Shown here: positions 21,972 through 33,582 of the stretch, piece after piece
Position numbering within the stretch: the first letter of the stretch is position 1
Layout: every line of letters starts with the position of its first letter
NCBI GenBank assembly: GCA_007449985.2
Contig: VIIQ02000141.1
Span: 1-64,000, forward strand
DNA: 64,000 bases
From: Desmodesmus armatus
Taxonomy: Eukaryota > Chlorophyta > Chlorophyceae > Sphaeropleales > Scenedesmaceae
Direction of reading: 5' to 3'
Made by a program: the position numbers and the translations under genes
The notes under the pieces: model-generated
Told to the model about the DNA's origin: nothing
Database searches by the model: none
Seen by the model: only the letters and a program-made list of their open reading frames with translations

Positions 21972-24745
21972 GGACAGTAACAGCAGAAGCATTACTGAGC
22001 TAGCCGAGGGCTACTTGCTGCAGCATGCAGACACACTGCAGGCCAAGCAGCCAGCTGCAGCTAGCAGGGCAGCAGTGTTGGCTTGGAAGGCTGTGTGTCA
22101 GAAACTGTGGGCAGGTATGTCCCTCCCGCTCTACCTGCCAGAAGCAGCAGCTGTGCTGGCCAGCATACAGCCTGGTGCAGCTGCTGCTAGCTCCTCAGGC
22201 AGTGTCAGCACTGGTGCCTCAGCTGCTGCAGCTGTTTGGGCTATGCAGGACTGTGGCCATCTTCAAGGTACATTTGCCGCCTGGAGTGAGGGTGTGCCGA
22301 GCATCGCTGTGGACACTTTGGCTGGCAACACCAGCAGCAGCAGCAGCAGCAGCACCAGCAGCAACACCAGTAGCAACAGTCATGGCAGGACAGTGCAGCG
22401 TACACACTGGTGGCACATCCCATGCCCACGCTCAGCCCCCATCCCCAGCATTGCCAGCTGCACCCACAAAGCCACAGCCCTGACAGCACTGTGCCAGCAC
22501 CTTGCTTGTAACAACCGTGCCGACATCAGCACCAGCAGCACCAGCAGCAGTACCTGCAGCCTTGCATGCACGCTGCTTGCAACTGCAGCAGCAGCACTGG
22601 GCGTTGCAGGTGCGCTGGAGCCTGTGCAGCCACTGGTGTATGCCGCTGTGAAAGCAGCTACTGTCTTGATGAGAATCGTATCACCACGCAAGCAGCCTGC
22701 AACGCCGGCTGATGCAGCGCAGCAGCAGCAGCACAGCTCAGGAGCAACGGGGCTGCAAGCCCCTGGCAGTGTAGCCCAGCCACAAACAGCGCTTTTGCCA
22801 GCGACTGCCCATGCACATGTACAGGGTGATTGGCTGCTGTGCCTGTCCCTTGCAGCAGACCTGACCCAAGCAGTCCTGCACGTTGGCGGTCAGAGCACAG
22901 TCCAGTCCAACCGTGGCATGCTTCACATTGGCAACACCGGCTGGAATGAGCTGCTAAACATGCTCGTGGCATGCCTGGATGCACAGAGATACAGCAACAA
23001 CACAGACACAGCCATGCAGCTGAGGCAGCTCCAGAGTGTTGCATACGCCCTGCAGATTATGGAGGCAGTTTTGAGGCGGTGGGGACTGGAGTTTGAGGGG
23101 ACCATGAAGGCATAGAGGCTGCAGCGGCCGGAAAATGCACAAAGCGCCTGCTGCATCGATGCCTTCGCTGCTGTCACCTCAGCTCTGGGCCTCATCTCCG
23201 TGCTGGTGATGCTGTGCTGGGGTCCCTGCAGGACCAGCAGCTGCTGCAGTCCTGCACCTCACTGCTGCTCTCATGCAGCAGCTTGCTGTACAGCAATCAG
23301 CACCCGGTCTCTCCGCCGGATCTGGCACTGTGTGTGCAGCTGCTGCAGCTGCTGCATTGGTCAGAGGCTCAGGCAGCAGCGGGTGGCAGCAGCTGTGCCA
23401 TGCACATGTCTCAGTCTCTTGCTGCTGGCCTGTCACTTGTGGGCCGGTTGCTGGTGGCACTGGGAACCGCAGGCATGCCTCTGGGCAAGGCTGGCAACAG
23501 CGGCAGCAGCAGCAGCCGCAGCAACCGACCCAGCCGGATGCAGCCGGTGCCCGACCGTGTCCTTTCGTGGCTGTCGGCACCCCCTCTGGACCCCGCTGCC
23601 CCATCCTTTCCCGCAGACTCTGACACACAGCCACATGAGGAAGTAACACCTCAGGTCAGCATCCTGCAGCAGGCCCTAGATGACCTGTTACAGTGCATGG
23701 ACTCCATCAACCGGGCGCTCAGTGGAGCAAATCTAGCAGCATCTGTATCAGCCATCAAAGAGGCGAACATCAACAGCAGCTCCACCATGTCCGTCCAGAC
23801 CAGTAGCAGCAGCAGCAGCGGGCCAGAGGGTCAGTGTGCAAGTGACGCTGCCCAGCACAACTGTCAGGATCAACAGCAGCAGCAGGGGACACCTCCATGC
23901 GCATGGCTGCTGGGGAACCTCCTGCAAGCTCAGCGGGAGTGCCAGGCCATGACTGTCTGCCTGAGTGTGGCACAGCTGGCTGCAAAGGACGCAGCTGGCA
24001 GGAAGGGGTGCAGTGGGAGCTCAGCACCTGCTCAACCAGTGGCTGCTGTGTGGAAGGGGCGAAGTGGGAAGGCAATACTTGCTCTGATGGGAACCTTGGC
24101 TGCAGCGGGGGAGGCGCTGTGTGCTGCTGTGCCCAGCAGTGCCTGCTGCAGCAACTTCCGCTGCACCAACCTGGGTGGGGTCAGTGCAGCCTTTGCCCTG
24201 GTGCGGGGCAAGGGCTGCGTGTGTGGAGGGTGCCTAGGGCTGAAGGCTGCAGTGGCGGCACCTGTGCCCTGTCAGGGCACGCTGGTGGCGGCAAGGTGAG
24301 AGGGTCAGCTGGCTGATCACCTTACGTGAAAGTACCAAAATTTGAGGCGTGTACAGGTTGTTTGAGTACGACACGCTTCCAGTCAGTCTAGTGCGCTGTA
24401 TCATGCAGGCCTGGTTGTCTCCTGATATTGAAACCATCCTGATTCATAAGGTGGATGCCACAGCAAGCCCTCGAAGCACTTGACTCTTGGACCTGTAGGT
24501 TGCCGCATAACACAGTCGTTGATGCAGTTGCAGTCTGCAAGCCGTGCAGCGATCGATATGGTGTTTAGTAACAGTATCAGTGATCATCACGGTGCTTGCT
24601 GACAGTCTGCTCCCTGCTGGCTTTCGCTTGTTGCTGGGCCCACAGGTACTGCTCTCGCAAGTGTCAGGCGGCACACAGGCAGCAGCACAAGCGGCTGTGC
24701 ACAAGCTTGGCGGCAGCAGCTGCAGTACCGGCCGACAAGCCGTGA
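19882..24745 (+). CDS. Large MYND-type zinc-finger protein (1235 residues)
   Basis: Five exons, 19882-20249, 20718-20913, 21148-23078, 23183-24295 and 24646-24745, join with continuous phase. Most of the protein is Ala/Leu-rich helical sequence, probably armadillo-like repeats, interrupted by Ser and Gly runs (for example about residues 290-320). The C-terminus is a MYND finger split by the last intron: exon 4 gives a CCSNFRC cluster and GKGCVCGGC, and exon 5 gives RYCSRKCQAAHRQQHKRLC. A MYND finger normally binds short proline-containing peptides, often in transcription or chromatin complexes. Large proteins ending in a MYND finger are, to my knowledge, common in volvocine algae and mostly uncharacterised. 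The intron at 23079-23182 is inferred: it removes an in-frame TAG at 23113 and uses a GTGGGG donor. The role is not known. Confidence 0.83.
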
Positions 24746-26153
24746 AAGATTTCAAAATAATCAAATTTCACTGAAATCACTGATTGTGATCGGCACCAGC
24801 ATGCTGGAATGGTGTGGTGGTCAACATCCTACTCAGCCCGCGGCAAGCTAAGCATGGAGCGCATTTGGCATGTGCTGCATTTGGCACAAGCCACGTTGCA
24901 GCTGAGCAGCATGGCAGCATCTGCTGCTGCTGCTGGGGTGGTCTGGTGGTGCGCTGTATGAATAGTGACATTTCCTGGCATTAAGGTGTATTTTGAGTAC
25001 ATGGTGTGAATCACAGCATGTGGCTTGCATAAAGGCTGTGCCCTGTGTGCTTCATGTCACGCACACTTCGGCAAGTTATACATCAGCAGATGTATCTACT
25101 AGGTGTGTGGTACATACCTTGCATGTGGGGTGCAAGCAATGCATGCGGTGTTGCTGTAAGTCCATCATGCGCTCGACCCAAAAGGTGTTGTAGGATGTGA
25201 GATGCACGTCTCGCCCCATCTGCCCCAAACACTAGTGTTACATGGTCGAAGCAGTCGGACCTCCGCTAACAAGAGTTGGATTGCTGAGCCGTATACAAAC
25301 CTGCCAGAGACTGACTGTGGCAAACAGACGGCCAACAAGACAGCTTCTCAGCTATCTCTGACATGCACAAAAACACCAACAGGCTCATGGTGGGCACACA
25401 CAAGCACTGCTTGCCTGTATATGGGGCCGGGTGTGGCAGCAGGTACAAGCATTGATGGCCCCATCATGCTATCCACAGTATAGGGCTGCTTTGCCGGGGT
25501 GTAGCTTCTGGACGAACTTGAGCTGACAGCAAGAGCTAGAGACGCCAACACAGCCACACACACAGTGGTGTTGACAACAACACCCCTCTACGCGCAACAT
25601 GACAGGCGACTGCGCCTGCTGGAGAGCGTGGATACTGACGGCCAACCGATTTTGCGACAGCGCCGACGGCACAAGCCTTGCTTGCAGCAACACACAAGAC
25701 TGCAGCGCAGAGGCCCATCAGCGCAGCATTTGCAAAACTAGTTTTGCATACTGCACAACACAGCAATGCAGCAGCTGCGCAGCCCATAAAGCAGGTGCAG
25801 ATTGTTGCCGCCTTGAGGGACAGCTCATGACACTGCTCCCCAATGGTGCGCAACTGCAAGGAGACAAGCTATTGCAGCTCGCCCACCCTGTCGTGACAGC
25901 TTTCCCACCCCTAGGTGCAGCGGCTGCAGCATGGGCTGTGCAGTTGCAGGGGCCAGCCGCCTGCCTCATACTATAGCTGCTGCAGCACTTGACAGAAACT
26001 AACACCGTACAGGTACAACACACTGCCCTGCACTAACTGCTCTGCAAAATCAGTGCGCCAAGCAGCATAGCAAACAGCTGTGAGCTGAGGGCCGCCAAGC
26101 GCCCTTCAGAGAATAGTGTTTGGGAGATTCAGGGTGACCTGAAAAACGCTGAA
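24746..26153. other. Convergent intergenic region
   Basis: 1.4 kb between the 3' ends of the MYND gene (+) and the unidentified gene (-). The only notable coding-like stretch is a Cys/Ala-rich hydrophobic frame at about 25600-25853 on the minus strand, listed separately. Confidence 0.5.
25600..25853 (-). other. Possible exon: Cys/Ala-rich hydrophobic frame
   Basis: On the minus strand a TTGCAG acceptor at about 25854 is followed by an open frame that starts LRTIGEQCHELSLKAATICT and continues with two hydrophobic stretches (CAAAALLCCAV, AALMGLCAAVLCVAA). The composition resembles a membrane protein, but no upstream exon closes in phase and no ATG is available, so it may be chance. No family is recognised. 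Confidence 0.22.
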
Positions 26154-28298
26154 CTAGAGCTCCAGCACACCGTCTAGCTGTGTGACCTCGAAGGACACAC
26201 CACCATAGTCCACGTCGACTGCTGTGTTGCGGTTGCCGCCAGCGCCCAGGTGCCTGCAGCCATTACCCAGCAGCGGCAGCAGCAGCGATACACAACATGC
26301 ATTGATTCGCCGCATCGCAGTCTCTGTGTCAAGACACACGCAGCACATATTGACGGTAATCTGTATCATGCTGCAGAAGTTATTCTGCAAAGTCTCCGTA
26401 TGGTGGCAACTGTCTTTACCTAACACCTGTGCTGCACAGCACAGTACAGTACTGTACTGTACACAGTGCAGTGTAGCAATACATTGCTATAATGCTGATG
26501 CCACCAGTGTCTCATTGCCCTAGGCTGTATGCAGGGAATGCATGGAGCGCAAACTGCTGCTGTCGCTGGCCTTGCTCACCCCTCTAGGTCAGGGAAGTGT
26601 GCCTCGAGATTCCACTTGGCCCGCAAGTTGAACGCCTCTGACACCTGGACCTGCACACACACAACAGCAGCAGTAGCAGACGGCGGGTGTAAACCTAAAC
26701 ATGCAACAACACAGCTGGACATTGTGACTGACAAAGCCACATGGGTAGTGTCTGCAAGGCTGTTGGACCCTGACATGTGTACCCATGGTCTGCTGCACAT
26801 TGCTGCAGGCGCCTTGGGAAGTTGCGCCATGTACTGCTGTTATCTGGATCAGGGCCTGCAGCTGGGGTTTTGCAGGTGCGACGTCAACCCTGCTTACCCG
26901 CTCCTTGCGCTTCAGGCGTGGCCCGTCACCCCACTTGGTGGTCAGCCTGCAACACAACAGGCAGGTGGGTAACCCTTGATTTGTGTACACCAAGTCAAGT
27001 CAGTCACCAGGAAAAGGTGGCAAGGAACACAGAACACAATTGCTGCTGTTCAACAATGACTCACAGCTGCCCCCCGCTGCCCTTTTACCGTAGTTGCGCA
27101 TCCCATCTGTTGCTCTAGCAACTTGGGTACCAATGCAAATCTGCTTGCACCCTCATCCTCAAGTCACATTGGGAAGACCGTCGGACTCAAGTCACATTGG
27201 GAAGACCGTCGGAGTGGAACTCCCCCCCCTCCCCCCAACATTGGCCTGGTGGGCTGAGACAGGACGTACCAGTACCCTCTGTCTCGCTGCTGCTGCTGTT
27301 GCCGCTGCTGCAGCAGGTTGAACAAAACCCCTACACCCTGTCCAGGGTTTACACACACAACCCCCGGTTACGGCAGGATCACTTTTCCTACCTGTAGTCT
27401 AGACTGGGCAGCTGCTGCTTCCAGTTGTACCCCAGCACAAACTGCAGCCTGAATACGTTGATGTTGATCTTGCTGGAGAAGAGTGACACCTGACCCAGAT
27501 CTGGCACTATGAGCGCACTGCGCACGTAGCGGGACACAACAGACTCCTCCTTGCTGGGCTTCACCTGCAGTAAGGTCCAAGGTACACACAGCAGGACATC
27601 GGCAGTGCAGCGTTCAAGAAGCGGAGGGCAGCAAATGAGGTGGGATAAAGAAAGAGCTGATAAGTCAGGTGGATAGTGCTGGCTTGTCCTATGGGCCTGA
27701 ATGCGTGTTACACTGAATGGGGTGTTGCCAGCTGCAGAGTTGAGTTGAGGGTAGCAGAAACTGCATTAAGAGGCTGGTCAGTGCTCGTGTCCCGCACCGT
27801 GAACCGCCACCGGTTTTGTGCTGTCCATGGCTTGCTGTAGCAGGCGCAGATTGTGAACTCTGGCAACCTGTAGGACAGCAGGAGGGGAAATGACCAATGC
27901 GTGTGGTGAAAGCAGACAGTAATGCATAGGTTTTGGACAACATGCACAGTAGGCCAGCTGCTTGTTGGTTTCAATGCTTAAAGTCTCAACAGCTGCTAAG
28001 CATGCATGGTGTCTGACCTCTGTTCCTGGCAGTGCCGTCCGCTCAGCAATGCACACCAACCTGTGTTTCAACTTGAGGCGCACTTCTGGCTCGCACTTGA
28101 ATGTGTAGTTCTCTAGGATCTGCTCTATTAGCTCATCAGTGTACGCTTCCTCTGCATAGCGTGTCAGCATTGCAGGTGTGAGATATGGCTTGCAGCCAAT
28201 GACTGCGACCCTAGACCCTCCACCCCCCCCCCACCTGAGTAGTCTTGACTATCGCCCTCCTGCGGAGCAGCAGCTGATGCAGCAATTGCACGACTCAT
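26154..28298 (-). CDS. Unidentified 232-residue beta-rich protein
   Basis: Seven exons on the minus strand: 28298-28235, 28202-28018, 27867-27811, 27564-27392, 26946-26898, 26650-26580, 26253-26154. Every junction is GT/AG with matching phase. The N-terminus (MSRAIAASAAAPQEG) is followed by a conserved-looking helical part (PYLTPAMLTRYAEEAYTDEL, then IEQILENYTF). The C-terminal half alternates in the manner of beta strands (INVFRLQFVLGYNWK, LDYRLTTKWGDG, FNLRAKWNLEAHFPDLEG) and ends VTQLDGVLEL. That pattern could suit a beta-barrel of an organelle envelope, but this is only a guess; no family is recognised. The third exon is the weakest: an alternative frame through the same bases reads RWRFTVRDTSTDQ. 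The gene is divergent from the ARID-PHD gene. Confidence 0.63.
27166..27215. repeat. 25-bp direct duplication
   Basis: A unit reading CTCAAGTCACATTGGGAAGA followed by CCGTCGGA occurs twice back to back in an intron of the unidentified gene. Confidence 0.85.
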
Positions 28299-28640
28299 AT
28301 CTACGATATAGAAGCCTCTCAGGTGCTCACATAACGGCTTTGAGGAATCATACTGTTTCGGTGGGGAGTGATCTGAGGAACACGTCACGAGGTGTGTGAG
28401 CTGCCTGGTGTTTGATTCTGACCAGTAACGTGACGGCTTTACAGGAACTACAGGAGGTCCTGTCGTGACTTATCCGAGCTTTGTTCGAAGTCTTCGTCAT
28501 TCCTAACCGACAGCAACCGTTTGGGGTGTTTTTTTGTTGTTTTAGTGCGCCTCACAACCATTTTGTTTCGGTATTCGATTTGAGAGACCACCTGACGACT
28601 CGGACATGTGCAACAGGCAACATCAAGCACAACCAAGCTG
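28299..28640. promoter_or_regulatory. Divergent promoter region, unidentified gene and ARID-PHD gene
   Basis: 342 bp between opposing start codons must hold both promoters and 5' UTRs. No convincing TATA box is seen. The T-rich stretch at 28528-28570 is the most AT-rich part. Confidence 0.4.
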
Positions 28641-31600
28641 ATGAGCAGTGCAGACCAGGAGCCTGGCACGAGCGGCAGGCAGGAGACCGCCAACGGCAAC
28701 CCTGTAGAGCAACACACACACATGGCGGTTGAGGCAGTTGAAGAGCAGCCTGGCACCTCAATGAGGGTGCTGGCCCTATACTGCACCAGCAGCGGCTCCG
28801 GACAGGAGCAGGATCAGGGGTTTGATCCGCCTGATGCACCGAACATCAACCAACTAGCATCACGCCCGGGTATAGAGGTAAGGAGACCGGCTGTCAGGTA
28901 TCAATCTCAGCACCTGGCCCTACCCGCAACTGCATTGTTGCCTTTTGCTGCGTCTGCATCGTTTTGCCATCCACATCCGTGTTGTTCCTGCACTCTGCAG
29001 CTTGAGATCATGCGTGGACCCAGTTTGGAGGAGTTCACAGCAAAGGTTGAGAGCTACAAGCCCACGTTTCTATACATGTCTGGGCCCTACAGTGGCCTTG
29101 TGGACAGCATCAAGGGAACAGTTGGCCCCATCACCCTGCAGGGTATGTGGCGGCATGTGCTTACTGCGACAGCAGCGCAACTACCAAGCCAGCAGCACTC
29201 ACCCATCACGTCAGCAACAGCAACTACTGCAGTTCATGCTGCATCTGTCCTGGAGGTGTACAGCAATGATGTGGCAAGAGTGTTGTTGGCCCACCAGCAG
29301 AAGCAGCTGTCAGTTGTCAGCTGCTGTCGTGGTGTTGCTGGCACAGCTGCAGCAGATATGCTTAGCTGTGAGCAAGTGTACGATCACCAAACGTCCATCA
29401 GCAGCAACTGACAGCCAGTGCGCAAGCGTACCTACCCCACCCATAGCTTGACAAGCTGTCCGCATTCCACAACAGGGTGTGTGCTCCCGGGTTGGCGATA
29501 GCGTCTGAATTGATTACAAACTGATGGTTTCAGAAACCCTGTTTGTTGCATTGCAGGCCAGGTTTTGTCGGCTGGAGAGCTGCTGACAGCACTGGGGGAT
29601 GCACCCCTAGACACCATCTATCTGGATGCAGCTGGTCAGGAAAAGGGTGAGTGAGGAACCAAGCAGCAGCTAGCTTGGACAACAGTAGTTGCACCCTACG
29701 GACTCATGGGCCTGCTGCTGCCACCTGCCAACACGCCTTGCTGACGTTTCCATTCAAGGGTGGCTGGCTGTCCAGCTTAGTTGCAGGCACTTGCTTGGCA
29801 GCATCAGCAGGCTTGCGGTTGTGAAGTGTTGCCCGGTCACCGGGCTGCGCTGGCTGCATTCAATCTACACGAGTTTTAGCTTCAGGCCTTGCCTTCGTTT
29901 TCTGCTGCACCCTGCAGTTGCTGAGCTGTTGCGCACCAAGGGTGTCCCCAACATCCTGTTCTGGAGTGAGGACCCCTCAGGGTTGGTTGCAGCCCACTTC
30001 AGCAGCATCCTGTTCAGCATGTTGGCGTTGGAGGGCCACGTTACGTTGCTGGAGGCTTATGCCCTGGCGCTGTTCGCAGCACAGGTGAGAGCCCCTTGAT
30101 AGACTGTGCAGGGAGGGACAGACATGCTGTATGTTTGCGGTGGGTGGATGCAGTGTGTGTTGATGCTGGGACCGTGTGTGTTGCACGTGCTGTCAGGGGT
30201 ATGCCCTGGCGCTGTTTTGCAGCACAGGTGAGGACCCCTGGGTAGGAGCCCCTCTGCAGTAAGTAAGTGCAGTTTAAGTGTTTTCACCACACTGTACGTT
30301 GTGGTGGGTGATGCAGTGTGTGTTGATGCTGGGGTTGTGTGTTGTGAGTGCTGACAGGGGTATGCCCTGGCACTGTTTGCAGCACAGGTGAGCACCCTGA
30401 TAGGATGTGCAGTGAGGACACACAGCGTGTCTGCAGCAGGCGCCTGCAAAATCACTTTACCCTAGCTCACCACTTGGTTTTGGCCCCCCTGCCTTCCATC
30501 ACCCTGCCGCTTACCACCCTGCTGTTCTGCTGCTCTCCCAGGCGCACCTAGGTGCCAAGGTGGATGGCAAGCTGACCATGCCCAACATGCCAGACCTGCT
30601 CACCGGGCCCATGGATGACCCTGACAGCGTCACGCTGGCACTGCCGGACAACAGCAGTGTGCCGCTGCCGCCGTTGCCAGGGGTGGACCTCACACATGGG
30701 GTAGCTGCTGTAGTGCCAGGTGAGCAGCTTGGGCAGCAGTGGTGTTTCTTTCACCCCCACACCGCCTGCAGTCAGCTGGTGCACATACAGTGACAGATGG
30801 TAGTTTGATTGTGGTTGCTGAGTTCACCAAGGGTGGCAGACATGGTGGCTGACTAATAGGGTTCATGGCCTGTCGGGCCCGTTGGTTCAGCTGCTGATAA
30901 GACTGTACAGTCCAAGCTGAACTGTGTGCTGTGCTGGGTGCTGTGCCATGCTGCTGTCCTTGTCATGTGTGTGCAGGCTGGATGGATGTGCGGCTGTTGG
31001 CGCCGCGTGCTGAGCTGCGGCTGCAGATTGCAGGTGGCAGCAGCATGATTGACAGTGGGCGGCTCAGCTACCTTGGGGAGGCGCTGCGGGCACTGCTGGT
31101 GCTGGAGGTGGGCGGGAGCAGCAGTGCTGGGTGCAGTACTGAGCAGCAGTACGTAGCAGCAGTACTTAGCAGCAGTATTCAGCAGCACCACTGTTGTGCA
31201 TGTACAAAACGCATGAATGTGTGTGCGCTCTACGCATGAGGCTAAGCTACACTCGTGCAACGCACTTGTTCATGCTGCTGGCACTGCTGGTGCTGGAGGT
31301 GGGCTGTGTCGGCAGCAGAGCAGCATGACATACTACATGCCAGCTAGCCAGCAGGCGCAACGGCGGGACATAGCGCATGGCTAATTTGCACACAGCATGC
31401 AGCAGACCTGCGGTTTGCGCTAGTATGTCAGGGTGTTAGTGTCACGCGTCAGGGGAGCAGCAGTGCTGGGTGCAGTTACTAGGCAAGTTGCACATCGCAC
31501 AGCACTATGGGCTTCGTGCCCAAACAGCGCCTCAGCCCACTGCTCCCCAACATGACCCGTGCATGCTCACTGTGGTGCAGGCGCGGCGCGTGCGGCTGTT

Positions 31601-33546
31601 GTCGTGTTCGCCGCCCGCTGTCCCGCCCAGCCACCTTTACGAGGGCTGTCAGGCGTTGCGCTGTGAGGTGGAGACAGCCAGTGGTGCACGGCTGGTGGTG
31701 GTGCTGGGGGGGCCAACGGCAGTGCTGGGCCAGCAGGCGCTGGTGGAGCATGCTCTGCGGCAGACACTGGTAAGTCCCTGGTGTCCGTGTATGTGACAGT
31801 GTATGGACAGCGTGAAAGTGCAGCTGTGGGTGGGCTGCAATGACAGTGTGTAGGCATGTTGGTAGCGTCTTTGGGATGCTCGAAGCAGACACTGGTAAGC
31901 TCCATACGTTGTCGGGCTTTTTGTGAGGCATGGTACAGCTGTGGTTGGGATGCACCCCACCCCTCAAGCACAGTCCTGTCCGTCAGGTCGCAGGGGCACT
32001 GCTTGGGGTATGTTGGCGTTTAGCAATGTATCAGAGGCAACGCACATTGGCAAGTCCTACTATCGTCCAAAACAGTGGGACTATCCAATATGCAGTGCCT
32101 CTGATACATTGCTACACGCCAACATACCCCACGCTTGCGTTGGAGGTGCAGAGATCGGCCGATCGCACACTCAGCCCCATGCAGGCAGCGGCTGCAGGCA
32201 CAGCTACAACGAACATGCAGCAACGCAAGCCTGACAAGCCACTTCCAGACCTGCATGCAGCAGGCTTGATGTGTTCAAGGCCCTGCTGCCTGCTTGAAAG
32301 CTTGTCGTCATGTGCCAAGGCAGAAGTGTTTGTGCAGTTAGTGTCCTCCGCCGCCCGTCATGTGGCTATAGCATGCCTCTCAAACCAGGAACAATATTAG
32401 TCCCTGATCCAGAAAGTAGCCCTTGATGACATTGCCTGTGTTGTTTCCTGCAGGTCGCTGACGCGCTGAGCCTTCAGTTCCGTCTGCCACCCCCCGGCGT
32501 GCCTCCCCCGCTGCCGCGCTCCTCCCAGGATGTGCTGGGGGGCTGCCCTGTGGTGGACAGCCTGCTGCTGACCAGCGTGTGGGCAGTGGCAGCACTGCGA
32601 CAGCTGGCACAGGTGAGAGCTGCTGTTTGCGCTTCAGCCGTCAGGCTCCAGCCGGCATGGCAGTTTGGACGCACACCACAGCATGCCCATACCGTACTAG
32701 TGGTCGTACATCTGACCCAACCACCCACGCTGCCAGCTGGCCGCCCATTGCTAGCCTCAGGCAACCGCAAGCATGGATCGTCAGCAAAAGTGTATGGTGG
32801 TATTGCCTGGACCTTGACTGAGAGGGAATATACTTTGTGCAGCCCGCAATTTGACACAGTTTATGTCTTTGTTCTTTCGGCCGATAGGACGGGGACATGA
32901 ACTGTGTTGTACTGCGGGCTCCACAAGTATATTTCCCTTTCACTTTAATTGCACACCTTACCATACTGATAGACCCCCTGCTCAGCTGGTGAAGGCTATT
33001 CACTCGACTGACGTGCTGACACACCTGACATGAGTACCCTCTGCTACTGCCGCTGCACTGTTGCGTCTCATCCTCCACTCGCTATATTGTTGCGATCGTC
33101 GCGCAGAATGGCAGCTACCGGGGTTTAGTCAGCCTGGGCGTAGGCAGCATCGGCGAGGCTCCCGTGGCTGGCTGCAGCACAGCAGACTCCACACGCCTGG
33201 GTGTGATTGTGACAGGCATGCGCGGTGGTGTATTGATGACAGAGGAGCTGCTGGCCAATGGGCTGCCAGTGGACGGCATCAGCGGCAGCCTTGTAAGCAG
33301 CCAGCCTAGCCACAACCCCTTGGCGGTGCCTGCAGACCCAGTGAGTATGCTGCTAGCTCTTGGTGGGGGGGGGGGGGGGAGGTGCTGGCTCTGGGGGGGG
33401 GGGATAAGGGAGTGTGCACCTGTAAACAGCCGATGTTGCCAGTGGACGGCATCAGCGGCAGCTTGGTGGGGGGACAGCGCAGCAGTAACCCTCTGGCAGT
33501 GCCTGCAGACCCAGTGAGTTTTGGTGATGGTGGGCTGCCCTGGGCG

Positions 33547-33582
<36 letters not shown>

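Noticed and set aside
21237..23649. Several minus-strand frames of 100-150 codons
   Set aside because: They are shadows of the large MYND exons, with low-complexity composition mirrored from Gly/Ser codons.
27708..27974. Alternative frame reading RWRFTVRDTSTDQ in the unidentified gene
   Set aside because: It looks coding, but neither its entry nor its exit phase fits the flanking exons with normal donors; the phase-0 exon at 27867-27811 was preferred.
28606..28640. Upstream ATG at 28606 of the ARID-PHD gene
   Set aside because: Its frame stops after about a dozen codons; the ATG at 28641 is in frame with the conserved exons.
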